From Bacteroides zhangwenhongii (GTDB taxonomy: Bacteria; Bacteroidota; Bacteroidia; Bacteroidales; Bacteroidaceae), in NCBI RefSeq assembly GCF_009193325.2, contig NZ_CP059856.1:2480001-2544000 (forward strand): a DNA stretch of 64,000 nt, read 5' to 3'. Positions 1 through 8,026 of the stretch are shown here, piece by piece; the stretch's first letter is position 1; every line of letters begins with the position of its first letter. A program made the position numbers and the translations under genes. Under the pieces are notes generated by a model. It was given only the letters and a program-made list of their open reading frames with translations. It was not told the DNA's origin and ran no database searches.

Positions 1-1364
1 AAACCGTAACCTTTCTTTCTGTTCTCTGCTTTCAACATCAAAGCAACGATCAAAGCCAATATGCCAAAGAGAGCAAAAATACTCATCGGCAATGTATAGT
101 CATAGGTTTGCGCGCCATCCACTACCGGACCTTTGCAATAAGAATTCAGTACCCATCCGATCAACAAAGGCACACCCATCAATCCCCAATTCTGTACCCA
201 GAAGATCAAGGCATAAGCCGTACCCAATTGTTTTTCCGGAATAATCTTCGGAACAGAAGGCCACATGGCCGAAGGTACCAACGAGAAAGCAAATCCCAAG
301 ATAATCATGATAATCGTAGCAAACCACCATACATTCAGGATAGGCAGAGCGAACATGGTATGCACGAATATCAACATGACAGATCCGATAACCATCAATG
401 TAGCCCCCTTACCGATACGGTCATACAAGGAACCGAACAACGGTGTCAACACAATAGCGCCGATCGGCAACAGTCCGGGAATAGTTCCCGCCAATTTCGG
501 GTCCACGCTATACTTCTGAACCATCAAATCGGCGGCATACTTGATGAACGGGAACACAGCCGAATAGAACAGCACACACAGAAGGGCAATCAACCAGAAT
601 CCCTTGTTGGTAATGATATACACAATATCTTTCATACGGAACGGTTCTTCCGGTTCCAATCCTTCCGCATCCAACGACGCATCCAGTTTCTTATCGTAGA
701 AAGTATAAATGAAGAAGGCGATTGTACCTACACACAACATTATGAGACAAAACAAAATAGGAGCAGGAATATTGGTATGGAACGCACCGCCTTCGTCCGT
801 ATATCCGAAGAAGTCCGCCAAAGGAACAGTCATCACCATAGCCAAAGTCGTCCCGATACGCGCCGTAGCCATTTCAAGTCCCATAGCCAACGCCATTTCT
901 TTACCCTTAAACCATTTGACGATAATCTTGGAAACAGTGATTCCCGCAATCTCGACACCCACACCGAAGATGGCATATCCCAATGCGGCAAGAGTCACTT
1001 GGGTCTTGAAGCCGAAAAGCATGGCGCCTTCGGGGAAGGTAGTAGAAATGGCATAGTATTTCAATCCACAGCCGAATACCATCAACAGACATGCCCCCAT
1101 TCCGGTAAAACGGACACCCATCTTATCCAGAATGATACCACCGAAGATCAACATCAACAAGAATACGTTAAACCAGCCGTATGCACTTGTGAAGAAACCG
1201 TAATCAAGGCTATCCCATAATAATTCTTTCTCAAGCATGGGTTTTAGCGGAGACATTACGTCAGTGAGGAAATAGCCGCATAGCATAGTAAAAGCGACCA
1301 ATGCAAGAACACTCCAGCGTAACACTGCGGAGTCATTCAATTTCTTTTTTAATTGTTCTGTCAT
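1..1364 (-). CDS. MFS transporter (3' end beyond window)
   Basis: Reading the minus strand from the ATG at 1364 gives an uninterrupted frame of about 454 codons that runs off the left edge, so the C-terminus is missing. The protein starts MTEQLKKKLNDS and then shows a series of long hydrophobic segments alternating with short charged loops, as in a 12-helix major facilitator superfamily permease of the inner membrane. A loop with an MFS-like signature (FGGIILDKMGVRFTG) follows the second helix, and a second copy (PLFGSLYDRIGKGA) occurs in the C-terminal half, as expected from the internal duplication of MFS proteins. The substrate cannot be told. The leader upstream holds repeats rather than another gene, so it is probably transcribed alone. 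Confidence 0.85.
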   Translation of the reverse strand, partial: MTEQLKKKLNDSAVLRWSVLALVAFTMLCGYFLTDVMSPLKPMLEKELLWDSLDYGFFTSAYGWFNVFLLMLIFGGIILDKMGVRFTGMGACLLMVFGCGLKYYAISTTFPEGAMLFGFKTQVTLAALGYAIFGVGVEIAGITVSKIIVKWFKGKEMALAMGLEMATARIGTTLAMVMTVPLADFFGYTDEGGAFHTNIPAPILFCLIMLCVGTIAFFIYTFYDKKLDASLDAEGLEPEEPFRMKDIVYIITNKGFWLIALLCVLFYSAVFPFIKYAADLMVQKYSVDPKLAGTIPGLLPIGAIVLTPLFGSLYDRIGKGATLMVIGSVMLIFVHTMFALPILNVWWFATIIMIILGFAFSLVPSAMWPSVPKIIPEKQLGTAYALIFWVQNWGLMGVPLLIGWVLNSYCKGPVVDGAQTYDYTLPMSIFALFGILALIVALMLKAENRKKGYG

Positions 1365-1404
1365 TGTTATATTTAAAAAGTGATTAATAATCTAAAACAA
1401 TTAA

Positions 1405-1464
1405 GCGCGGATTACACTGACCACCCGGAACATTGAGAATCCGTGTAATCCGCGTAATCCGCGC
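1405..1464. repeat. Dyad repeat of 10-bp-phased CRCGGATT motifs
   Basis: An imperfect palindrome lies in the MFS leader. The left arm at 1405-1415 reads gcgcggattac and pairs with gtaatccgcgc at 1454-1464. The right side contains three consecutive ATCCG-type motifs spaced 10 nt apart. The same architecture occurs at 7713-8022 and 20594-20682, so this is one member of an interspersed intergenic family. Confidence 0.6.
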
Positions 1465-1467
1465 CTA

Positions 1468-1499
1468 ACAATATGTTAATGTGACAATATGCTAATATG
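1468..1499. repeat. 16-bp tandem repeat, two copies
   Basis: Two adjacent 16-nt units, acaatatgttaatgtg at 1468-1483 and acaatatgctaatatg at 1484-1499, differ at two positions. A partial third unit (ccaatgta) follows. The repeat lies between secG and the MFS gene. Its function is unknown. Confidence 0.6.
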
Positions 1500-1551
1500 C
1501 CAATGTACTGCGAAACGCCGAACGAAAACTGGCATAACGGCAAATTATTAA

Positions 1552-1947
1552 TTATTCTGCTGCAGGAGCAGGAGTTTCAGTAGCCGGCGCCGGAGTCTCG
1601 GTAGCTGGCGCATCAGCAGCAGGAGCTTCTGTTTGCGGTGCAGCTGTACCTGCGGGCAAGTTATACGGGTTAGTTTGTTGTTCCTTCTGTGCCTGTTCCA
1701 ACACTGCGTCTGTAGCAACAGCCGAACTAGGAACCACATAAGCGGTAGCAATGCTCATTACAACCATAAAGATAGCCAAACCCCATGTTGCTTTTTCAAG
1801 AAAATCTGTAGTCTTGCGCACGCCCATAATAGCGTTAGATGAAGAAAAACCGGAAGCAAGTCCGCCTCCTTTTGAGTTCTGAATCAGCACGATGAAGCAC
1901 ATCAACAGGGCTGCAATCACCATTAAGATAACGAATAATAAGTACAT
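1552..1947 (-). CDS. secG: Preprotein translocase subunit SecG
   Basis: This 131-residue protein has the SecG layout: an N-terminal helix (MYLLFVILMVIAALLMCFIV), a conserved cytoplasmic loop with QNSKGGGLASGFSSSNAI, then a second membrane helix around residues 55-75. SecG is the accessory subunit of the SecYEG channel of the inner membrane and helps SecA-driven export. The tail after about residue 85 is an Ala/Pro/Glu/Thr-rich low-complexity stretch with repeated PATETPAP units, common in Bacteroidetes SecG. It is the last gene of the rlmN-to-secG operon, 6 bp after the TPR-like gene. Confidence 0.93.
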   Translation of the reverse strand: MYLLFVILMVIAALLMCFIVLIQNSKGGGLASGFSSSNAIMGVRKTTDFLEKATWGLAIFMVVMSIATAYVVPSSAVATDAVLEQAQKEQQTNPYNLPAGTAAPQTEAPAADAPATETPAPATETPAPAAE

Positions 1948-1953
1948 TTTTAG

Positions 1954-2712
1954 TTATTTTGAATTAGCGTTAATAATCAATTTCTCCAAAAATCTGATTT
2001 GGTCTGCAAAGTAAGCATTTTTTTTTGGATATTTCAAGCTTAATTTTTTAATTATTTCAAGAGCTTTTGAATATCGTTGCTGTTTAACATAGATTTTAGC
2101 CAAAGTTTCTGTAAAACAGCTATCATCTTCCTCTTCTTCCCCACTCACCGTATCCGATTCATCACTCATTGCATCCGATTCCTCCCGCAAAGGTTTTATA
2201 TGCAACGGAGCGTCGCTTTCACTCTTTTCTATGAAATCGTCGATCAGTTCAAATCCCTTTAGCTTAGGTGCTTCTTCCGTCGATTCATCCGTTCCGGGAG
2301 TCTCCTCAAGCAGATAGGAAGTATAGTCCATCGAATAGTCGAAGCCGGTTTGGGCGGTCACTTCCTCCGGTGCCGTAGCCAGGAAAGCGTCAATCAAAGC
2401 CAATGTACGGTCTACCGAAGGCTCGTCTTTCAGCACCTCAGTCAAAGGAACTCCTTTTTTCCGCGACTGAAGATCGAAACGGCTGCCTTCAATCAGTTGA
2501 AACAACTTCCGCCGGTCGGCTATATAGAGAACGGCCTTTCGCAGCTCCCCGCCGAAACTGATATCATGGAGAATATACAGATTTTTGAGATACAACAGAC
2601 GAAGCGACTGAAAATACGGATACCTCGCAAGCAGATTGCGCAACTCGTACAAAGTATCCCTATTCAGCGTCTCCGGATGCTGAATCCATTGTTGAAAGTT
2701 AACAGAAGTCAT
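1954..2712 (-). CDS. Conserved TPR-like protein
   Basis: This 252-residue protein has no signal peptide. The N-terminal half is helical and starts MTSVNFQQWIQHPETLN. The middle is acidic and of low complexity (runs of D, E and S around residues 165-200). The C-terminal 50 residues read as one tetratricopeptide-like repeat (ETLAKIYVKQQRYSKALEII). It sits between lptE and secG in a compact operon with gaps of 5 and 6 bp, which is a usual Bacteroides arrangement. A cytoplasmic scaffold role in envelope biogenesis is only an inference from context. Confidence 0.7.
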   Translation of the reverse strand: MTSVNFQQWIQHPETLNRDTLYELRNLLARYPYFQSLRLLYLKNLYILHDISFGGELRKAVLYIADRRKLFQLIEGSRFDLQSRKKGVPLTEVLKDEPSVDRTLALIDAFLATAPEEVTAQTGFDYSMDYTSYLLEETPGTDESTEEAPKLKGFELIDDFIEKSESDAPLHIKPLREESDAMSDESDTVSGEEEEDDSCFTETLAKIYVKQQRYSKALEIIKKLSLKYPKKNAYFADQIRFLEKLIINANSK

Positions 2713-2717
2713 TTATA

Positions 2718-3245
2718 TTACCAGTTTGCTACGGTTGCATTGAATATTTGGTCGGTGATCTCTTTTGACATTTCAGCTATCAGCCCGTCCTGCACGGCAG
2801 TCAGCAATTGACTGGAGTCGTAGGTACGGAAAGCGGAGAACTGCTGTTCAAAGTCTTCGGCATGATTTGTGTTGTTGACAAAACGGACGTTCACCGTGAT
2901 GGTCAGCTTCGTTTCCGAAGAATAACCATCGGCGGACACCGCCTGGTTATACTGATTATATCCCGTGATCTCACCGTCAATCTGCAAGTCCGCATTCTGA
3001 TTCGGCTTCAGCAATTGCAGACGGGTCTGGCGGATAAATATATCTTTCAGGTCTTCATTGAACTTCGTCGCCAACGGGGCATACACATACTCCGACTTTA
3101 TCGGGAAATCGGCAATGGAAATCGTCTTCACCTTATCATAGTTGATAGATGAGCCGTTAAACTTATAGGAAACAGTGCACGCGATGACCGCCAATGGCAA
3201 AACCGCCAGCAGCAGAGGGCGTGTTATCTTTTTAATCCAAATCAT
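2718..3245 (-). CDS. LptE-like LPS-assembly lipoprotein
   Basis: This 175-residue lipoprotein has a signal peptide ending in a lipobox (AVIACT, Cys near residue 23). The mature part begins with YKFNGSSINYDKVKTISIADFP, the pattern of the LptE/LPS-assembly family in Bacteroidetes. LptE plugs the LptD barrel in the outer membrane and helps lipopolysaccharide reach the surface. The start overlaps the end of the upstream AAA+ regulator by 14 bp, which suggests translational coupling. Family assignment rests on the N-terminal pattern, length and lipobox. Confidence 0.8.
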   Translation of the reverse strand: MIWIKKITRPLLLAVLPLAVIACTVSYKFNGSSINYDKVKTISIADFPIKSEYVYAPLATKFNEDLKDIFIRQTRLQLLKPNQNADLQIDGEITGYNQYNQAVSADGYSSETKLTITVNVRFVNNTNHAEDFEQQFSAFRTYDSSQLLTAVQDGLIAEMSKEITDQIFNATVANW

Positions 3246-4461
3246 ATTCTTTTATTTTTCTATAAAGTGTACGCTCGGAAATGTTCAAATCCTTAGCCGC
3301 ACTCTTCCGTTTTCCATGATGTCTCTCAAGTGCTTTGCGTATCATTTCTTTTTCTACTTCATCCAGCGACAGGGACTCTTCCACATATTCTTCCGTGTCC
3401 TGAATATCGTCATCATCTTTGCAGACAGCCGGTTGCTGTACCGGATGAATAATGGCAGGAACCGAAGGTTGCGCCGTCACTACCGGAGTGGCAACCACCG
3501 CACTGACCGGGCTTACCTGTCCGGCACGTTCAGCCATCAGATTGTGCACCATCTTTTTCAGTTCCGCCACTTCCTGCCGCATATCGAACAGAACGGAATA
3601 AAGAATCTCCCGCTCGCTTTCAAAACCCTTGCTCTCACGTGTACCCAGCAATGCGGGAAGACGTTGTGTATTCTGTGCGGGAAGATAAGTTTGCAAGATG
3701 GCATCGTTAATCTCCCTGTTAGTTTCAATAATCGAAATCTGCTCGGTGATATTCTTCAACTGGCGCACATTTCCCGGCCATGGATAGGCCAGCAATTCTT
3801 TCTTAGCGTCTTCCGTCAACTGAATGGCCGGCATTCTGTACTTCTCTGCAAAGTCGGCGGCGAACTTACGGAACAACAGGAGTACATCGTCTCCGCGTTC
3901 ACGAAGAGGCGGTATCTGGATAGGCACGGTATTCAAGCGATAGTACAGGTCTTCACGGAAACGTCCCTCCGCAATGGCTTGCGTAAGATTGACGTTGGTA
4001 GCCGCCACAATACGCACATCCGTCTTTTGTACACGTGACGAACCGACTTTGATAAACTCACCGCTCTCCAGCACACGGAGCAGCCGCGCCTGAGTAGGCA
4101 TGGGCAACTCCCCTACTTCATCAAGGAAGATTGTCCCTCCGTCGGCTTCTCCGAAATAACCTTTCCGCTCGCCGATCGCACCGGTAAACGCACCTTTCTC
4201 ATGTCCGAACAGTTCGGAATCAATTGTGCCTTCCGGAATCGCTCCACAGTTGACAGCGATATACTGTCCGTGCTTTCTCCGGCTATATTGATGAATAATC
4301 TGCGGGAAACTTTCTTTTCCGACACCACTTTCTCCGGTAATCAGCACAGACAAATCGGTAGGAGCCACTTGAATAGCAATATCAATGGCGCGTGATAAAG
4401 CTTCGGTATTACCAATAATACCGAAACGTTGTTTCACTTGTTGTAACTCCGCTCTTGTCAT
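3232..4461 (-). CDS. Sigma-54-dependent transcriptional activator (AAA+/Fis)
   Basis: This 409-residue protein starts almost directly with the AAA+ domain; no receiver or sensor domain precedes it. Visible motifs are the Walker A sequence GESGVGKE (43-50), the sigma-54 contact loop GAFTGA (90-95), Walker B TIFLDEVG (110-117) and the YPWPGNVRQL region near residue 230. After a Pro/Val-rich linker, a Fis-type helix-turn-helix closes the protein (EKEMIRKALERHHGKRKSAAKDLNISERTLYRKI). Such proteins hydrolyse ATP to remodel sigma-54 RNA polymerase. Lack of a receiver means its input signal is unknown. It overlaps lptE by 14 bp and follows pdxA by 7 bp. Its targets cannot be read from this window. 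Confidence 0.9.
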   Translation of the reverse strand: MTRAELQQVKQRFGIIGNTEALSRAIDIAIQVAPTDLSVLITGESGVGKESFPQIIHQYSRRKHGQYIAVNCGAIPEGTIDSELFGHEKGAFTGAIGERKGYFGEADGGTIFLDEVGELPMPTQARLLRVLESGEFIKVGSSRVQKTDVRIVAATNVNLTQAIAEGRFREDLYYRLNTVPIQIPPLRERGDDVLLLFRKFAADFAEKYRMPAIQLTEDAKKELLAYPWPGNVRQLKNITEQISIIETNREINDAILQTYLPAQNTQRLPALLGTRESKGFESEREILYSVLFDMRQEVAELKKMVHNLMAERAGQVSPVSAVVATPVVTAQPSVPAIIHPVQQPAVCKDDDDIQDTEEYVEESLSLDEVEKEMIRKALERHHGKRKSAAKDLNISERTLYRKIKEYDLD

Positions 4462-4468
4462 TACTCTT

Positions 4469-5563
4469 TTACTCTTCGTCTACTGTATCCAGTTTCAGTT
4501 TATCACTATCATCCCGTTTCTCGTAATACTGTTTCCGTAACGGATTCGCACGGGCCGCTTTTTCCCGTTGACGATTGCGGAACACATCAATGGCGACATA
4601 GACTGCCTGACGGAAAGAGTCTTCACTCGCCAGCCCCTGCCCTGCAATGTCATATGCCGTGCCGTGTGCCGGAGAAGTGCGAACCACCGGCAACCCAGCC
4701 GTATAGTTCACGCCGTCGTCCATTGCCAGTGCCTTGAACGGAGCCAATCCCTGATCATGGTACATCGCCAGAATACCGTCGAAATGAGTATAATTGCCCG
4801 AACCCATAAAACCGTCGGCCGCATAAGGACCGTAGCACAGGATTCCTTTTTCTTCCATTTCCTTCATGGCAGGAATGATCACTTCCTGTTCTTCCATTCC
4901 CAGCAAACCACCGTCACCGGCATGAGGATTGAGCGACAGTACTGCAATGCGCGGAGCACCGATACCGAAATCCTGTTTCAGGCAACGATGAAATATCATC
5001 AGCTTCTCCTGAATCAATTCTTTGGTAATCGTTGTCGCAATCTCCCGGACAGGGATATGCGTTGTCACCAAAGCTACACGGAAATCATTCTTCATCAGAA
5101 TCATCAATGACTTATTGCCATTGCCCAGCCGTTCCTCGATATACTCGGTATGTCCGGGAAATGAGAACTCTTCCGACTGAATGGTATGTTTATTGATCGG
5201 CGCCGTTACAATAACGTCAATCAACCCCTCACGATACTCTTCGATGGCACGCTCTAATGCGCCCAATGCAGCTTTACCGGCTTCAGGATCCGGTTTGGAG
5301 AATTCCACTTTTACCTCATCATCGGTACAGTTCACTACACTCAGCCGGTTGTATCCCGCTTCGGAAGCACTGTTAATTATACTGAAATTAGCCTGAACAT
5401 CCAATGCTTTCCGGTGATAGGCAGCCACTTTCGGCGATCCGTAAATAATCGGAGTGCACAGCTCCAGCATAGTAGGATCCGAGAAAGTCTTTAAGATCAC
5501 TTCATAACCTACCCCGTTTATATCTCCTTGGGTAATGCCGATTCTTATTTTGTTATCTTCCAT
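4469..5563 (-). CDS. pdxA: 4-hydroxythreonine-4-phosphate dehydrogenase PdxA
   Basis: This 364-residue protein matches PdxA, which oxidises 4-phosphohydroxy-L-threonine with NAD in pyridoxal phosphate synthesis. The N-terminus RIGITQGDINGVGYEVILK is the family signature. The metal-binding region FPGHTEYIEERLG and the C-terminal segments ILAMYHDQGLAPFKAL and RTSPAHGTAYDIAG, which carry metal-ligand and substrate residues, are all present. Length is close to the usual 330-360. It lies 4 bp after the DUF4837 gene and 7 bp before the sigma-54 activator, within a tight operon. Confidence 0.95.
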   Translation of the reverse strand: MEDNKIRIGITQGDINGVGYEVILKTFSDPTMLELCTPIIYGSPKVAAYHRKALDVQANFSIINSASEAGYNRLSVVNCTDDEVKVEFSKPDPEAGKAALGALERAIEEYREGLIDVIVTAPINKHTIQSEEFSFPGHTEYIEERLGNGNKSLMILMKNDFRVALVTTHIPVREIATTITKELIQEKLMIFHRCLKQDFGIGAPRIAVLSLNPHAGDGGLLGMEEQEVIIPAMKEMEEKGILCYGPYAADGFMGSGNYTHFDGILAMYHDQGLAPFKALAMDDGVNYTAGLPVVRTSPAHGTAYDIAGQGLASEDSFRQAVYVAIDVFRNRQREKAARANPLRKQYYEKRDDSDKLKLDTVDEE

Positions 5564-5567
5564 GTTT

Positions 5568-6608
5568 TTATTTATTAGTTTGTTCCGCTTCCTTAGTTTC
5601 CTCTCCCAATGGAATCTGGTTCTGCTGAACTTCGTTCGGAAGTTTCAGCGTGTACAGAGAGGCTTCCATCTGGCGAACCAGGTTGCGTTTCATTTTATCA
5701 GGTGAATAGACAAATATTTCTGCTGTAATGATTCGTTGGTTCTTCTCGTCAAGACGGGTATGCGACACATACGGACCACCCATAAAGTCACCCTTCATGC
5801 GCCACAGTCCGCGCGCTTCCATCGTGTAGCTGTTCTGCACATTGATGGGGCGGACATCCGTCAGCAAGCTGTCGGTTGCCATATAAACGCCTTCCTTGAA
5901 TCCGGGAATATTGGCTTTCATCACAGAGTCACGTTTATGGACAAAATATTCTTTGGTAAACGTATCCTTATCCGTATAAGGATAAGAGTACATCACGAAG
6001 TTACGGTCGGCAGTACCGGTATTGGTAGAAGCCCAGAAGAAGTCTTCCCCCGTCTTTGAATTAGTCAGCTCGGCAGGCAGCCAGATATCGCAACCGAACA
6101 AGCTGTCCACCTTGTTTGAAATAAAGTTGCTGTGCTTCTTTTCGAGCGAAGTGATCTGGCGGTTCATTTCCGCACGGGTGAAGAAATTGATAATCGTCTG
6201 TCTGTTCTCCTTCACAAACTTCTCGAACTCTTCTTCGTTCGGAGCCTGGATAGTCAATATCATCTGCGGATTGGCATACACATCTTTCGCATATTTGAAA
6301 GAGGCCTTTGTATATATATCCTGTATATCTACAATAATAATGTTGCGTATCAACTTCAGCGTAGAGTCATAATCTTTGGGTGAAGTGTACATGATGCGGA
6401 AAGAAGGTTCCGATTGCGGCAATCCGGGCATATCGGAATCGAGTGCATCATGCAAGGCTCTTCCTGCCGCACGATCCCAAACACCGTGGTCTACTACTAC
6501 CAAAAGCTCGTATGCACGTCCACTAGAAGTGTGGTTTCCTTTCAGACCACAAGAAGCAAAGACAAAGGTTACCAAAGCAATGCTCAAATAAGAAAAGTAC
6601 TTTTTCAT
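5568..6608 (-). CDS. DUF4837 family lipoprotein
   Basis: This 346-residue protein starts MKKYFSYLSIALVTFVFASCGLKGN, a lipoprotein signal with Cys at about residue 20. The mature part resembles the Bacteroidetes family DUF4837: an early segment ELLVVVDHGVWDRAAGRALHDAL, then a long alpha/beta domain. The function is not known. It lies 18 bp downstream of rlmN and 4 bp upstream of pdxA. The end is polar (EETKEAEQTNK). Confidence 0.82.
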   Translation of the reverse strand: MKKYFSYLSIALVTFVFASCGLKGNHTSSGRAYELLVVVDHGVWDRAAGRALHDALDSDMPGLPQSEPSFRIMYTSPKDYDSTLKLIRNIIIVDIQDIYTKASFKYAKDVYANPQMILTIQAPNEEEFEKFVKENRQTIINFFTRAEMNRQITSLEKKHSNFISNKVDSLFGCDIWLPAELTNSKTGEDFFWASTNTGTADRNFVMYSYPYTDKDTFTKEYFVHKRDSVMKANIPGFKEGVYMATDSLLTDVRPINVQNSYTMEARGLWRMKGDFMGGPYVSHTRLDEKNQRIITAEIFVYSPDKMKRNLVRQMEASLYTLKLPNEVQQNQIPLGEETKEAEQTNK

Positions 6609-6626
6609 GATGTTCGGTTTTATATA

Positions 6627-7661
6627 TTAACTCTTATTATTTTCCTCCTGTTTCGCTGTCGACAACATACCGCAAGCTGCAAAGATATCTTCACCCCGCG
6701 AAGCACGGATCGTAGTGAAAAGCCCGTGCGATGTCAGGTAATCACGGAAACGAGTCATCGTATCCATATCCGCTCCCTCAAGGTCTACGCCCGGTATGGC
6801 ATGAAAACGAATCAGATTGATTCTGCAATCCAATCCGCGAAGGAGCTTCAGCAACTCTTTGGCATATATCTGCGAATCATTGAGTCCTTTAAAAACAATA
6901 TATTCAAATGAAAGTCGACGCTGTTTGCTAAAATCATAGTTTTTTAACAGTTCCACCATTTCGGTAATAGAGAACGCTTTTTCCGCCGGCATTAACTCGG
7001 AACGCTGGGCCGCCACCGGAGAATGCAGGCTGATAGCCAGATGGCAATCGCTTTCTTCGATAAACCGCCGCAGTCCTTTCCGCAGTCCTACTGTAGAAAG
7101 AGTGATACGCTTCGGACTCCATGCGTAACCGTAAGAGGCGGTCAGCACTTCCAATGCTTTAAGTACTTCATCGAGGTTATCAAGCGGCTCGCCCATCCCC
7201 ATCATCACTACGTTGGTCAGTTTGTCGCGTTCCGGCAATGAATGGATCTGATTGATTATCTGGTTGGCGGTCAGATTGGCGGTAAAGCCTTGCTTGCCGG
7301 TCATACAGAACTTACAGTTCATCTTGCAACCGACCTGTGAAGAGACACATAACGTCGCCCGGTCGTCATCCGGAATATAAACCGATTCAACATAATGGTT
7401 ATCGCCCACTCTGTACAGATACTTCACCGTGCCGTCCACAGAACGCATTTCATCCACAGGGGGGAGTGCTCCTACCTCATAGTCCTGTTTAAGCAACTCA
7501 CGGTGTTTCAATGACAAATTAGTCATCTCATCAATCGAGGTCACCTTCTTTTCGTAAAGCCAGGACGCAATCTGCTTGGAGGCAAAACCGGGCATTCCCA
7601 GTCTTTTTGCCAATGCTTGAAGCTCTACGAGGGTCATTCCTAAAAGGGGATATTTAGACAT
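6627..7661 (-). CDS. rlmN: 23S rRNA/tRNA adenine-C2 methyltransferase RlmN
   Basis: A radical SAM enzyme that methylates C2 of A2503 in 23S rRNA and of A37 in some tRNAs. I start it at ATG 7661 (MSKYPLLGMTLVELQ, 344 residues). The in-frame ATG at 7721 is rejected because a good -7 element on the same strand lies between the two (7690-7697). The radical SAM cluster is C112-xxx-C116-xx-C119 (GCKMNCKFCMTGKQGF). The second essential Cys, methyl-carrying, is near residue 330 in RGEDIFAACGM. The MGMGEPLDN motif is also present. It appears to be the first gene of a seven-gene operon ending in secG. Confidence 0.95.
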   Translation of the reverse strand: MSKYPLLGMTLVELQALAKRLGMPGFASKQIASWLYEKKVTSIDEMTNLSLKHRELLKQDYEVGALPPVDEMRSVDGTVKYLYRVGDNHYVESVYIPDDDRATLCVSSQVGCKMNCKFCMTGKQGFTANLTANQIINQIHSLPERDKLTNVVMMGMGEPLDNLDEVLKALEVLTASYGYAWSPKRITLSTVGLRKGLRRFIEESDCHLAISLHSPVAAQRSELMPAEKAFSITEMVELLKNYDFSKQRRLSFEYIVFKGLNDSQIYAKELLKLLRGLDCRINLIRFHAIPGVDLEGADMDTMTRFRDYLTSHGLFTTIRASRGEDIFAACGMLSTAKQEENNKS

Positions 7662-7689
7662 TCTTCTTTCTGTTGATGGTTTATATCTG

Positions 7690-7697
7690 CAAATGTA
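7690..7697 (-). promoter_or_regulatory. Bacteroidetes -7 promoter element of rlmN
   Basis: On the minus strand this reads TACATTTG, a match to TAnnTTTG. It lies about 28 bp upstream of the ATG at 7661 and inside the longer possible reading frame, so it decides the start of rlmN. Confidence 0.55.
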
Positions 7698-7712
7698 AGG
7701 AAATAAAGTCAG

Positions 7713-8022
7713 TTTCACCACAGATTAACACAGATTTTCACAGATTAAGAAGAGGAAGAAGAAGGAAGAAGAAGGAAGAAGTGAATTCTCAGGTGCAGAG
7801 ATGCAGAAAAAGATAGAAAAAAACATAGAGAACGCAGAGAAGATAGAGAGCATGGAAAATGTAGAAAATGTAGAAAACGCAAAAGACGCGAATCAACCGG
7901 ATTCATTCATAATAATCCGACTAATTCACGTCTATATGGTGCACCACACTAATTTATTACAGCATTCAAAGATTTTCACTCACCTTTTTAATCTGTGAAA
8001 ATCCGTGTAATCTGTGGTGAAA
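7713..8022. repeat. Intergenic element with 33-bp inverted ends
   Basis: The 365-bp gap between rlmN and the foldase gene is filled by an element with near-perfect inverted ends. The left end is 7713-7746 and the right end 7990-8022, and they differ at about two positions. Each end is three CACRGATT motifs spaced 10 bp apart. The interior (about 240 bp) is purine-rich on the plus strand and contains a 10-nt tandem repeat (ggaagaagaa, 7754-7781) and repeated aaaatgtag units near 7855-7880. A short frame at 7801-7998 is low complexity and I do not call it a gene. It resembles a small non-autonomous element, but mobility is not shown. Confidence 0.55.
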
Positions 8023-8026
8023 TAAG

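Noticed and set aside
108..1220. Long plus-strand frame opposite the MFS gene
   Set aside because: It is rich in His, Gln and Arg with no domain, and mirrors the codons of the transporter on the other strand.
7661..7721. Longer N-terminus for rlmN (20 extra residues)
   Set aside because: A -7 promoter element falls between the two ATGs, so the longer start would not be transcribed.
7801..7998. 65-codon frame inside the rlmN upstream repeat element
   Set aside because: Its sequence is low-complexity (repeated ENVENV) and comes from purine-rich tandem repeats; no promoter or homologous pattern.
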